Notes under the pieces: generated by a model
Database searches by the model: none
Told to the model about the DNA's origin: nothing
What the model saw: only the letters and a program-made list of their open reading frames with translations
Program-made: the position numbers and the translations under genes
Source: Chloroflexota bacterium
Lineage (GTDB): Bacteria; Chloroflexota; UBA6077; CF-72
Assembly (NCBI GenBank): GCA_019247515.1
Contig: JAFAOS010000182.1
Coordinates: 1 to 56,594 of the forward strand
DNA length: 56,594 bases
Direction of reading: 5' to 3'
Shown here: in pieces, positions 17,305-25,705 of the stretch
Layout of the letters: every line of letters begins with the position of its first letter
Position numbering within the stretch: position 1 is the stretch's first letter

Positions 17305-17829
17305 ATGTCACATCCAAACGGCGGGGTGCGCCCGCTGCCCGGGCAGCACTTCCTGGACCTGGAGCTCGCGGATCAATACGCGAACGCTCGCCTTCTCTCT
17401 GAGCTGGTTGGCGGTGATCCCGTCATGTTGCAGTTCTATCGAGGCTTCTGGTGTCCGAAGGAGCAAGCGTTCTTTCGCATGCTCGTTCGCCTGCAGGATG
17501 AGGCGGAGGTCGCCTATACCCGCTTCGTTTCGGTGAGTGTGGACCCACCAGAGACTGAGGCGGCTTTCCGCGCTGGGCTCGGTGCGCGCTGGACATTTCT
17601 GTCGGATACCGAGCGGCGGTACGTGGATCAACTCGGCCTTCTAGAGACGACCGATACGCTGCACCGGCCGTACGCGCCAACGGTGTTCACCCTGTATCCA
17701 GATTTGACGATCCATGCGGCGTACAACGGGTACTGGTTCTGGGGTCGACCCACCGCCGAGGAGCTGCGCCAGGATTTCCGCGAGATTACGCGCCGCACCA
17801 GACCTGACTGGGAAGTGCCGCGCTCATGA
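17305..17829 (+). CDS. peroxiredoxin (AhpC/TSA family)
   Basis: A 174-residue thioredoxin-fold peroxidase from ATG 17305. The peroxidatic site is VMLQFYRGFWCPKEQAFF. The family's second Cys (CPxC in related proteins) is replaced (CPKE), and no other Cys is apparent. It would therefore act as a 1-Cys peroxiredoxin that needs an outside thiol. The segment VSVDPPETEAAFRAGLGARW, then FLSD, and APTVFTLYPDLTIHAAYNG follow the family order. The enzyme would reduce peroxides in the cytoplasm. It sits intact between pseudogenes, and its stop overlaps a following ATG (ATGA at 17826). Confidence 0.8.
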   Translation: MSHPNGGVRPLPGQHFLDLELADQYANARLLSELVGGDPVMLQFYRGFWCPKEQAFFRMLVRLQDEAEVAYTRFVSVSVDPPETEAAFRAGLGARWTFLSDTERRYVDQLGLLETTDTLHRPYAPTVFTLYPDLTIHAAYNGYWFWGRPTAEELRQDFREITRRTRPDWEVPRS

Positions 17830-18224
17830 CCTGGCAATGGCTGGCAGTCTGTTCCCGACCACCACGAGATGCGTTCGCCGTCGGGCAGCTTCACACGCTC
17901 GACGGTAACCGGGCGGGGTTTATTGCCGCGTGGCGCGGTGAACGCCGGCGGCCGCCCGGCGCTCTTGGCGTGGATGCACGCGCGATCGATCCGGCCGGGC
18001 CGCCAGCCTGGATATCCCTGTCACTGGCGCCCACCGGCATGCGGTTTCTGTTCGATGACCCAGCCCGTGGCCGTGGAATACGTTCTGACCGCGTGTCGCT
18101 GATCCGAAATCGGATCGGCAACCCGACGGAAGGCTGGGCACGCGGTGGGTCTGATCCAGCACGCGATTCCCGCGCCGGCATTTATCGCGCTCTCCGATCT
18201 TCATCGAGAGTTGGTGGATGGTGA
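17826..18224 (+). CDS. hypothetical ORF coupled to the peroxiredoxin
   Basis: The ATG at 17826 overlaps the peroxiredoxin stop (ATGA), the classic geometry of translational coupling. The first 80 or so residues (WQWLAVCSRPPRDAFAVGQL; PPAWISLSLAPTGMRFLFDD) are moderately protein-like. The rest is Arg/Gly-rich and overlaps an M1 peptidase relic in another frame. No domain is recognised. It may be a decayed gene or chance. Confidence 0.25.
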   Translation: MTWQWLAVCSRPPRDAFAVGQLHTLDGNRAGFIAAWRGERRRPPGALGVDARAIDPAGPPAWISLSLAPTGMRFLFDDPARGRGIRSDRVSLIRNRIGNPTEGWARGGSDPARDSRAGIYRALRSSSRVGGW

Positions 18225-18665
18225 TCGCCACTACTTCGACTACCGCATGCAGGTCCAGAACGGTGAGGTTGCGCTGGAGGACTTCTATGATGCGGACCAT
18301 CCCTTCAACCTCGACGATCAACTGAATGCGATCGGCACCGCGCCGGATGTTGACAACGCCGCGTTTGGTCCCTACCAGCAGCCCCGGCTGCGGCTGATCG
18401 AGATTCCGAACTACAACACGTCCGAAAGCTTCGACGTGCCGGCGTACGTCGTCGCGCATGAAACCGGCCACCAGTGCTGGCGGCAGCGGGTCGTTCCCGC
18501 CCCGCGATTCGCCTTCCGCCTGATCGCCGAGACAATGGCGCAATACTCCGCGCTGTTGACCATCGAACGGCTGCACCGTCCTGCGGCGGTGCGTACGTTG
18601 CTCCGCAAAGAACTGGACAGGTACCTCCATTCGCGCCGCGGCGCCGGCCGACCAGCAGCAGCTCA
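18145..18665 (+). pseudogene. M1-family peptidase relic
   Basis: The segment reads HYFDYRMQVQNGEVALEDFY, HPFNLDDQLNAIG, AFGPYQQPRLRLIEIPNYNT, then FDVPAYVVAHETGHQCWRQR, LIAETMAQYSALLTIERL and LRKELDRYLHSRRGAG. This is the HEXXH...E core of the M1 aminopeptidase type found fused to ABC-transporter membrane regions. HExxH and the downstream Glu are kept. The N-terminal membrane part and beta domains and everything beyond about 170 residues are missing, and blocks around GPY and NT seem shortened. The continued frame after 18665 is nonsense. It is probably inactive. Confidence 0.6.
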
Positions 18666-18753
18666 TCTCGGACCTGTGGACTGCGTCACACTGTGGACGA
18701 CAGCACCCAGTCACGGGCGCGAGCGTGAGCGTCGGCGACCTCACTACGTCGAG

Positions 18754-18784
18754 ACGAAACGAGGGCCAAACGAGGGGTATTGTC
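18754..18784 (+). promoter_or_regulatory. 31-bp element, copy 1 (upstream of cupin-MFS)
   Basis: ACGAAACGAGGGCCAAACGA at its left end and GGGGTATTGTC at its right end. It matches 26 of 31 bases of 23456-23486 with no gaps, in the same orientation toward the downstream genes. It ends 97 bases before the strong-RBS ATG at 18882. It is likely a regulator site or a special promoter shared by the two gene groups flanking the XRE-NB-ARC regulator. Confidence 0.45.
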
Positions 18785-18881
18785 CGTGGCATGCAAGGGT
18801 CGAGCCTGACAAGGTGGGGCAAGTGGAGCCGAGGCGAGGAGCTCGCCGACCGAGCCCAGCCCCCAGGAGAAGGAGCAACTC

Positions 18882-18947
18882 ATGACCCCATCCATCCCAG
18901 CGCCCGTACCGGTCTTCACTGACAGCACCGAACAGCTGGCGTTTTAG
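18882..18947 (+). other. 21-codon ORF with strong RBS, in frame with the cupin gene
   Basis: GGAGAAGGAG (18865-18874) precedes ATG 18882 by seven bases. The frame encodes MTPSIPAPVPVFTDSTEQLA plus Phe and stops at TAG 18945. After that stop the same frame continues without interruption into the cupin gene at 18966, whose own ATG has no evident ribosome site. I therefore read 18882 as the ancestral cupin start interrupted by an amber codon. Alternatives are a leader peptide, reinitiation, or a base-call error. Confidence 0.45.
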
Positions 18948-18965
18948 GCCACCACAAAGACCGCG

Positions 18966-19448
18966 ATGCACTACGCTCCGCAGCCAGGGGGCAGCCTGCG
19001 CCTGGCCCGAGCCACGCTGAGCAATTCGTGCTGGTTCCTCAATCAGTTGATCACCTTCCTGGCCGTCGGGGCTGACACGGAGGGGCGGTTTGCCCTGCTG
19101 CGCGTGATCGGCGCCAGGGGCACCGAGCTGCCTCCGCACTACCACTTGGGCGAGGACGAAACCCTCTATCTCCTTGAAGGGGAGCTGACCGTGCGGGCGC
19201 GCGACCAGGAGCTGCATCTTGGTCGCGGTGAGAGCGTCAGCATCCCCCGCGGTCTGGAGCATACCCTCAGGCACGACAGTAGCGAGGTGGCGTTCCTGCT
19301 GCAGTTCAGCCCAGCGGGTTTCGAGCGCTACTTCCATGAAATGAGCGAGCCGGCGGAGTACCTGGGCCGGCCCCTGGACCCGGCACCGCCCGATCAGGCC
19401 CGGCTGATGGCGACAGCGGCCCGCTATGGCTGCGTGTTCACCAGATGA
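18966..19448 (+). CDS. cupin-domain protein
   Basis: A 160-residue single-cupin protein. Motif 1 is ELPPHYHLGEDETLYLLEGE (metal-binding His, His, Glu) and motif 2 is ESVSIPRGLEHTLRH (His). It resembles quercetinase-like or regulatory cupins that bind small aromatic or flavonoid ligands. ATG 18966 is the first start after an in-frame TAG; the better ribosome site lies 84 bases upstream at 18882. It precedes the MFS permease by about 80 bases on the same strand. Both follow the 31-bp element shared with the UbiD-UbiX operon, so a role in aromatic-acid metabolism is plausible but unproved. Confidence 0.78.
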   Translation: MHYAPQPGGSLRLARATLSNSCWFLNQLITFLAVGADTEGRFALLRVIGARGTELPPHYHLGEDETLYLLEGELTVRARDQELHLGRGESVSIPRGLEHTLRHDSSEVAFLLQFSPAGFERYFHEMSEPAEYLGRPLDPAPPDQARLMATAARYGCVFTR

Positions 19449-19530
19449 GACCCGTAGCGGCGGCAGCGGTTGCGGCCGGGCTTCCTGCCGAAATGTGCCT
19501 ACAATGACCGCCGCACCGGAGGGCATGCGC

Positions 19531-20877
19531 ATGACGCCCGGCATCACCATCGCGGCTGGCGAGGGCTCCCAACTGCGCGCGGTGGCGGCCGGCTCGGCAG
19601 GTCGGGCGCTGCTCGCGTCGTTTCTGGGCTGGCTGTTCGACGGGTACGAGACATACGCGCTGGTGCTGGTAGCGGGGGTTGCCGTCCCGCAGCTCCTGAC
19701 GCCTGCGCAGGCGCCCCAGACGTCGGTGTATATCGGCGGACTTCTGGCGGTAACTCTGTTCGGCTGGGCCACGGGCGGCCTGGTGGCAGGCGTGCTCGCC
19801 GACTATCTGGGCCGCAGACGCATGCTGATGGCCTCGATTCTGACCTACGCAGCGTTCACCGGCCTGACGGCACTTGCCCCCACGTATCTCCTTTTACTCG
19901 TGTTTCGCTTTTTGACTGGGCTCGGCCTGGGAGCCGAGTGGGCGCCCGGCGCCGCGCTCGTCGGCGAGCTCTGGCCGCCATCCCACCGCGGCCGGGCGGC
20001 GGCCATCCTGCAGTCGGCGCTGGGCTTCGGGTTCTTTTTCGCCTCGGCCCTCTGGCTTGCGCTGAGTCCACTCGGACCTTCGGCGTGGCGCTTCATGTTC
20101 CTGATCGGCGTCCTACCCGCGTTGCTCGTGCTCGCCATCCGCAAGGGCTTGGCTGACCCGGAGCTGTGGGCGGCGGCTGTCGAGCGTCGGCAAGCCGCCC
20201 GGGTGCGTGCCCGCGACGGAAGGCCGCTGAGTGCCGAGGACCACGCGCTGGTGCGCTTCACGCTCACGCAGCTCTGGATGGCCCCCGCGTTGCGCCGCAG
20301 GCTGCTCGTGCTGCTGGCGATGTCGACGAGCACGCTGATCGCCTGGTGGGGGGTCTCGACCTGGATCCCGCTGTACGCCGGCCAGTTGGCCGGGCGCGCC
20401 GGTCTCGGTGCTCAACAGTGGGCCTCGCTCGGCGGCCTCGTTTACAACGCCGGCGGTATCGTCGGCTACGTCCTGTTCGGCATCCTGGCGGATGGCGTTG
20501 GCCGCAAGCCGACCATCTTTTTCTACTACCTCGGCTCGCTGCCGCTGGTCGTCGCCCTGTTCCTGCTCGTCCAGCAGCCGGCGCTCTTCTTGTTCGTGGC
20601 GGCGATCAACGGCTTCTTCACGCTGGGTCAATTCTCGTGGCTGCCGGTCTATCTCCCCGAGCTGTTCCCCACCAGCGTCCGCGGCTCAGCGATCGCCATC
20701 GTCTTCAACACTTCGCGCTACGTGGCCGGTTTCGGGCCGCTACTGGCAGGAGTGCTGATTGCCCAGTTGGGCGGCATCGCCAGTGCCGCCTCGATCTTTG
20801 GCCTTTTCTACGTGGTTGGCCTGGTCGCAACGCCGTTCGCCGGCCCCGAAACCAGGGGCCAGCCGCTGCCCGAATAG
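19531..20877 (+). CDS. MFS transporter, AAHS/metabolite:H+ symporter type
   Basis: A 448-residue, 12-helix permease. GGAGGG at 19518-19523 sits seven bases from ATG 19531, so I prefer this start over ATG 19504 or 19525. Helix 1 has FLGWLFDGYETYALVL, with the acidic D-YE signature of aromatic-acid and organic-anion symporters. The helix 2-3 loop is ADYLGRRRM (motif A). Helix 4 has FRFLTGLGLGAEWAPGAALV, and the central repeat is ADGVGRKPT. Relatives import nicotinate, benzoates or other carboxylates with protons. Its position near UbiD-UbiX fits aromatic-acid uptake. It converges on the regulator gene with only 25 bases between. Confidence 0.85.
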   Translation: MTPGITIAAGEGSQLRAVAAGSAGRALLASFLGWLFDGYETYALVLVAGVAVPQLLTPAQAPQTSVYIGGLLAVTLFGWATGGLVAGVLADYLGRRRMLMASILTYAAFTGLTALAPTYLLLLVFRFLTGLGLGAEWAPGAALVGELWPPSHRGRAAAILQSALGFGFFFASALWLALSPLGPSAWRFMFLIGVLPALLVLAIRKGLADPELWAAAVERRQAARVRARDGRPLSAEDHALVRFTLTQLWMAPALRRRLLVLLAMSTSTLIAWWGVSTWIPLYAGQLAGRAGLGAQQWASLGGLVYNAGGIVGYVLFGILADGVGRKPTIFFYYLGSLPLVVALFLLVQQPALFLFVAAINGFFTLGQFSWLPVYLPELFPTSVRGSAIAIVFNTSRYVAGFGPLLAGVLIAQLGGIASAASIFGLFYVVGLVATPFAGPETRGQPLPE

Positions 20878-20902
20878 GCTGCCCAGCGACTGGTGGAGGC
20901 GG

Positions 20903-23374
20903 TCACCCGGCACGGTTAGCGGCCTGCCCGAGAGTCTCCCCGGCCCAGCTATCCCGCCCGAGCGCGTACGCCGCGGCCTGCTCGCGTGTCATGGTCCGCC
21001 CCTCGCGCCAGGCCGCCTCGAATGTCGCGGTACCCAATGCGCCGCGCACGCGCTCCACCGCGGGGTCGTACAGCGTCCGCCGCGCTGGCCAGAAGTCGCC
21101 GCCGGTAGCCTCACGGAGCGCGGCCGCGGCCCCGAACTCGCGGGCGGCGCGCACCGGATCCTGGCGCGCCGCAGCTACGGCCAGCCCCATAAGCCCGTTG
21201 GCGACCACGTCGGCGTGGCCGACCGTGAGTGCCACCGGAATTGCCTCGTCGAGCACGGCGGCGACACGTTCGAAGTCCTGTCGCATGAGCGCCACCACCG
21301 CGATGCAGTCCGCGGCCCGGGCCACACAAATGGCGTCCTGGATGCGGTGCGCCAGAGCGGCGTACTCTTCCGCGCAGCGCTCGGCCTCGTCCAGCCGGCC
21401 CAGCAGCACGGACAAGGACGAGATGTTGCCCAGGCAGAACCCCACCGCCCACTCACAACCGATCTCCTGGAAAAGGTGCTGGCCTTGCCGCACCAGCGCG
21501 ATCGCGCCCGCGACATCGCCGCGGACCGGCCCCAGCATCCCCTGCACGAGCAGACTCCAGCCCTCAACGTAGCGGTCGCTTTGAGCGCGGGCGAGCGTGC
21601 ACGCTTCGTCCAGGAGCACCAGCGCCTCTGCCGCGTCCGCGTCGTACAACATGGCGGCGCTGCCAGCCAACAAGCTTGCGCGGGCCCGCGCAAGCGGCGG
21701 CGGGTCCCCGGCGAGCAGCGCATCAGCCCACCGCCGCGCCTCCATCATCTGGCCGCGCACCCACCAGAAGCGAATCAGGCTCCGCAACAGCCGGCCAACC
21801 CCGTCGGACTCGCCCACCTCGAGCAGCCACCCGAGCGCCGCCCGGATATTGGGCTGCTCGGTCGCCAGACGGGTCAGCATCGGTACTTGCTCCGGCCCGG
21901 ATAGGCGGGGTTCGATCTCTTCGACGGCCGCGACCATCCAGCGCGCGTGCAGCGTGCGCACGGCGGTCTCCTCGCCGCTGGCCTCCAGCTCCTCGTAGGC
22001 AAACTCGCGGATGGTTTCCAGCATCCCGACGCGGGCCTCGCCGGCTTGCTCCCGCACGTGCAGCAGGCTCTTGTCCACCAATGATCCGAGGCATTCCAGC
22101 ACGTCCACAGCGTCGCTCTCGAGCCCAGCACCCATGTCTTCGGCGGCAGCCACGGTGCAGTCGCCCGCGAATACGGCCAGCCGACGGAACAACGCTTGCT
22201 CCTTCGAGTCGAGCAGCCCGTAACTCCAGGCAAGGGTGGCACGCAGCGTCTGCTGACGGGCAGGCACGTCGCGGGCCCCACCGGTCAGCAGCGGCAATGC
22301 GCGATGCAGGCGCGTGAGGAGCGCGCTGGCGGGCAGGAGCTTGAGCCGAGGCGCGGCGAGCTCCAGGGCCAGCGGCAGCCCATCCAGCCGGCCGCAGATG
22401 GCCGCCACCGCAGACACATTCGCGGCGCTGAGCGCGAACCCCGGACTCGCCGCCCGCGCCCGTTCGGCAAATAGCCGCACCGCTGGGGAGCGGGTCGCCT
22501 CCTCCAGGCTCACCACCTGGCCGAATGCCGGCAGCGCCAGGGGCGACACGACGTACTCGTGCTCGCCGCGCACCCGCAGCGGCGACCGACCGGTCGCCAG
22601 TATCACCAGGCCAGGGCAGCCCTCCAGCAGGCCTGTAACCTCGGTGACCCCGGCCAGCACGTGCTCGCAGTTGTCGAGGACCAGCAGCAGGTGCCGGTCG
22701 CGCAGCGCGCGCCGGAGCAGCTCTGTCAGGGGATGGCCGCCCGTCTCACGCAGCCCGAGTACCTGGGCAACCGTGGGCTGCACCAGCTTTGCATCGGCCA
22801 ACGACGCCAGGGGCACAAACGCCACGCCGTCGGCGAAATGCCCGCGCAGCACGACCGCGACCTGCAGGGCCAGGCGTGTCTTGCCCACCCCGCCTGGTCC
22901 GGTCAGCGTCAGCAATCGTACCCCTTGCTGCAGCAGATCCGTCGTTCGGGCCACATCTCCCTCACGGCCGACCAGCGGGGTCAGCGGAGCGGGCAGGTCA
23001 GGGTAGCCGGGCGCGGTGGATTCCAGCGGCTCACTGATGACGCTCTCTACGGGCAACTCCGGCGCCTGGACGCGCGGCGGCATGCCAGCCACCAGCGCCG
23101 CGCGCTCGTCGGGTGAGAGGTCGAGCGCGTCGGCCAGGGCGGCAAGCGTGTTGAGGTGGGGACGCCGCCGTCGGCCCTCCTCCAGCGCGCCGATCGTCGC
23201 CACCCCCACGCCGGCGCGCTCGGCCAGGACTTCCTGCGTCATGCACGCCCGCACCCGGAGTTGCCGCAAGAGGCTGCCGAAGGTGTGCGACTCGCTTGCC
23301 AACTCGGGTGAGGGCCGACGGCCGCTGGCGCGGTTGAGCGGCGGGTCGTCGCCCGCTGAGGGGGGCGCCTCCAC
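20903..23374 (-). CDS. XRE-NB-ARC-TPR transcriptional regulator
   Basis: An 823-residue AfsR/MalT-like STAND protein. Residues about 32-90 form an XRE helix-turn-helix (LLRQLRVRACMTQEVLAERA, GVGVATIGALEEG). Then comes the NB-ARC-type ATPase: LVGREGDVARTTDLL, Walker A LTGPGGVGKTRLALQ, Walker B LLLVLDNCEHV and the sensor TGRSPLRVRGE. It is followed by the winged-helix segment LRATLAWSYGLLDSKEQALF and a C-terminal TPR-like array of about 350 residues. ATP and ligand binding would switch DNA binding. It lies between the cupin-MFS genes and the divergent SRPBCC-UbiD-UbiX operon. A repeated 31-bp element on both sides makes it the obvious candidate regulator. Confidence 0.87.
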   Translation of the reverse strand: MEAPPSAGDDPPLNRASGRRPSPELASESHTFGSLLRQLRVRACMTQEVLAERAGVGVATIGALEEGRRRRPHLNTLAALADALDLSPDERAALVAGMPPRVQAPELPVESVISEPLESTAPGYPDLPAPLTPLVGREGDVARTTDLLQQGVRLLTLTGPGGVGKTRLALQVAVVLRGHFADGVAFVPLASLADAKLVQPTVAQVLGLRETGGHPLTELLRRALRDRHLLLVLDNCEHVLAGVTEVTGLLEGCPGLVILATGRSPLRVRGEHEYVVSPLALPAFGQVVSLEEATRSPAVRLFAERARAASPGFALSAANVSAVAAICGRLDGLPLALELAAPRLKLLPASALLTRLHRALPLLTGGARDVPARQQTLRATLAWSYGLLDSKEQALFRRLAVFAGDCTVAAAEDMGAGLESDAVDVLECLGSLVDKSLLHVREQAGEARVGMLETIREFAYEELEASGEETAVRTLHARWMVAAVEEIEPRLSGPEQVPMLTRLATEQPNIRAALGWLLEVGESDGVGRLLRSLIRFWWVRGQMMEARRWADALLAGDPPPLARARASLLAGSAAMLYDADAAEALVLLDEACTLARAQSDRYVEGWSLLVQGMLGPVRGDVAGAIALVRQGQHLFQEIGCEWAVGFCLGNISSLSVLLGRLDEAERCAEEYAALAHRIQDAICVARAADCIAVVALMRQDFERVAAVLDEAIPVALTVGHADVVANGLMGLAVAAARQDPVRAAREFGAAAALREATGGDFWPARRTLYDPAVERVRGALGTATFEAAWREGRTMTREQAAAYALGRDSWAGETLGQAANRAG

Positions 23375-23455
23375 GCGCCGCAGTGTAGCAGGCGGCCAGC
23401 TCGCCCCCGCGTCACGGCGAGCTCATCGCTCCCAAAAACGAGGAGCAAATGTGCG

Positions 23456-23486
23456 ACGAAACGATGGCGATCCGAGGGGCATTGTC
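23456..23486 (+). promoter_or_regulatory. 31-bp element, copy 2 (upstream of SRPBCC-UbiD-UbiX)
   Basis: ACGAAACGATGGCGATCCGA followed by GGGGCATTGTC. It is 26/31 identical to the copy at 18754-18784, with mismatches only at element positions 10, 14, 16, 17 and 25. It lies in the divergent gap between the regulator start (23374) and the SRPBCC start (23556), ending 69 bases before the latter. The conserved ends (ACGAAACGA and CGAGGGG-ATTGTC) look like two half-sites or a -35/-10-like pair. Confidence 0.45.
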
Positions 23487-23555
23487 GAGGTGGCGTCGCT
23501 GGTCGCGGTGTCCCGTCTGCCGCAGGCTGGAGTTCGAACTCGAAAGGAGTGCTGC

Positions 23556-23978
23556 ATGACGAACACGATCGACCACGAGATCAAGCTCGCCGCTCCAGCG
23601 GCGGCCTGCCTGCGGGCCCTCACGGCGACTGACGCGCTGCGGACCTGGTATACGCCGGATACCGACGGGGATGCGTCGGTGGGTGGCACCCTCCGCTTCG
23701 CGTTCGATGGACGGCCGACCTTCCGCTGGTTGGTGCTCGACGCGGGACCGCGGCGCGTCCATTGGCGCTGCACGGAGGGGCCGGGGGCGTCGGTCGGCAC
23801 TGAGGTGGTCTTCGTTCTGACGCCGACCGCCGACGACCGCACGTTGCTCGAGTTCGTCCACTCGGGCTGGCCGGAGCAAGCCGCCAACTTCCGCAAGTGC
23901 AACACGCTCTGGGCCCTGCTGCTGGGCAGCCTGAAGACGTACGTCGAGAGTGGCGTCGCCGCGCCGGCGCTCGCCTGA
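23556..23978 (+). CDS. SRPBCC (AHSA1-like) family protein
   Basis: A 140-residue START-like fold protein from ATG 23556, with AAAGGAG six bases upstream. It has IDHEIKLAAPAAACLRALTA, ALRTWYTPDTDGDASVGGTL, RFAFDG, WRCTEGP, TLLEFVHSGWPE and the closing helix NTLWALLLGSLKTYVESG, the order expected of AHSA1/polyketide-cyclase-like proteins. These have a hydrophobic cavity for small ligands. It is 19 bases from ubiD and transcribed with it, so it may bind or shuttle the aromatic substrate or product. It has no catalytic motif of its own. Confidence 0.8.
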   Translation: MTNTIDHEIKLAAPAAACLRALTATDALRTWYTPDTDGDASVGGTLRFAFDGRPTFRWLVLDAGPRRVHWRCTEGPGASVGTEVVFVLTPTADDRTLLEFVHSGWPEQAANFRKCNTLWALLLGSLKTYVESGVAAPALA

Positions 23979-23997
23979 ACCCAACGGAGGTATTCAC

Positions 23998-25692
23998 ATG
24001 ACCATGACCCGTACTGCCCCGCCGTCTCCGAATGGCGTCACCAGCCCCAGCGCGCGCGGCCAGCAGTCGCTGTCCGACTTCGCGCAGGCACTCGAGCGCG
24101 CCGGAATGTTGAAGCGGATCAGCGAACCGACTCGTGTCGACCAGCTCGCGCCGTTGCTGCGCGCCAACCCGCGCCAGGCGGTGCTCGTCGAGCAGGTCGT
24201 CGACTCGGAGTTCCAGTTCCTGGCCAACGCCTATTCCAACCAGGACCAGTACGCCTGGGCGTTGGGCTGCACCAAGGCCGAGACCGGTCGGCGTCTGAGC
24301 CAGCTCGCGCAGGGCCGTGTGAAGTGGGAGGTCGTCGACTCCGCGCCCTGCAAGGACGTCGTCCTCAAGGGGGACGAGGTCGATCTCACCCGCTTGCCCC
24401 AGTTCCTGTATCACGAGCGCGACGGCCACGCATATACGACCGACAACTTCGTGATCAGCAAGGATCCGGACACCGGCATCTACGACTGGGGCATCTATCG
24501 GAGCATGTTCCGGACGTGCACCGAAAAGAACTTCGACATGACCTGCACGTCGCACCGCCAGCGGCTGCACGGTCTTGCGGCGCGGGCCAAGGGCCAGAAC
24601 CTGCCGGTGGCGGTGGTGATCGGCGTCCCGCTGCTCGACCACCTGGCCGGGCTGCAGGGTGTGCCCGACACGACCGACGACTTCGAGGTGCTCGGCTCCT
24701 TCTACGGCCACGCGGCCCAGATGGTGAAGTGCGAGACGGTCGACCTGGTGGTGCCAGCCAACGCCGAGATCGTGCTCGAGGGTGAGCTCATGACGTCCGA
24801 GGGTTGGGTCCACGACGAGGGTCCCTTCGGTGAGTTCACCGGCATGTACGGCGGCGGTCTCAAGCACAACGTGCGCTTCGTCGTGCACTGCATGACCTAT
24901 CGCAAGGGTGGCATCTACCAGTACGCCACCGTCGGCGGCCAGCACCCCGGCTACACCGACAACATGATCCAGCTGCCGATGATCGAGGCGGACCTGTTCC
25001 GCGGCCTGCAAGACGCGGGCATCGACGTGGTCGAGGTCCGTGCCGATGCTCCCGGCCTGTCCAACATCGCCTACGCCAAGATCCGGCCGCGCGGCGGCGG
25101 CGACGCCAAGCAAGCGCTGGCGGTGATGTTGACCTGCTCCAAGCAGGGCCTGCCCAAGATCGCCATGGTCTTCGACGAGGACATCGACATCTGGGACGAC
25201 GACCAGGTCAAATGGGCCATGGCGTTCCGCTTCATGCCCGACCGCGACACCCTGATCATCCCGCAGTGCAACACGATGAGCGTCGACCCCAAGATCGCGG
25301 ATGTGGACCATCCGTTCTCCGCGTCGAAGATCGGTTGGGACTGCACGATTCCGCTGGTTGGCAACTGGGACCCCCACAACTTCGACCGTTGCCTGGAGGC
25401 GGACCTCGGCGCACCGCCAGCTACGGTCACGCCCATGACCGAGGCCCAGCTGAGCGCCGACATGGAGGCGTTCATCAAGGCGGCGCCGCGCGCCTGGAAG
25501 GACATCCTCGAGCGCTACCTGGGCCAGCCGTATCCAACGATTTACCGAGCCTTCGGTAGCCTGCGCCATCGGTTGGGTCGCGCCGACAACGCCCCATGGT
25601 ACGGCTACACCTTTGCTGATCACGAGTTCGCGTTTGGGGCCAAGCCGTCTCCGGCGCTCTCCAACCATGATCCGCGGCATCGAAAGGCGTAG
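23998..25692 (+). CDS. ubiD: UbiD family prFMN-dependent decarboxylase
   Basis: A 564-residue protein from ATG 23998, with CGGAGG seven bases upstream. It shows the UbiD fold: N-terminal SLSDFAQALERAGMLKRI, the PCKDVVLKGDEVDLTRLPQF block, and the central EGWVHDEGPFGEFTGMYGGG, whose Glu and Arg partners form the acid-base set in UbiD enzymes. Then come VHCMTYRKGGIYQYATVGGQ and the C-terminal DRDTLIIPQCNTMSVDPKI. Such enzymes reversibly decarboxylate aromatic or unsaturated acids using prenylated FMN. The adjacent UbiX would make that cofactor. The length is above classical UbiD (about 490). Relatives act on hydroxybenzoates, vanillate-type or phthaloyl substrates; which one is open. Confidence 0.9.
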   Translation: MTMTRTAPPSPNGVTSPSARGQQSLSDFAQALERAGMLKRISEPTRVDQLAPLLRANPRQAVLVEQVVDSEFQFLANAYSNQDQYAWALGCTKAETGRRLSQLAQGRVKWEVVDSAPCKDVVLKGDEVDLTRLPQFLYHERDGHAYTTDNFVISKDPDTGIYDWGIYRSMFRTCTEKNFDMTCTSHRQRLHGLAARAKGQNLPVAVVIGVPLLDHLAGLQGVPDTTDDFEVLGSFYGHAAQMVKCETVDLVVPANAEIVLEGELMTSEGWVHDEGPFGEFTGMYGGGLKHNVRFVVHCMTYRKGGIYQYATVGGQHPGYTDNMIQLPMIEADLFRGLQDAGIDVVEVRADAPGLSNIAYAKIRPRGGGDAKQALAVMLTCSKQGLPKIAMVFDEDIDIWDDDQVKWAMAFRFMPDRDTLIIPQCNTMSVDPKIADVDHPFSASKIGWDCTIPLVGNWDPHNFDRCLEADLGAPPATVTPMTEAQLSADMEAFIKAAPRAWKDILERYLGQPYPTIYRAFGSLRHRLGRADNAPWYGYTFADHEFAFGAKPSPALSNHDPRHRKA

Positions 25693-25705
25693 CGGAGGTG
25701 CTTCC

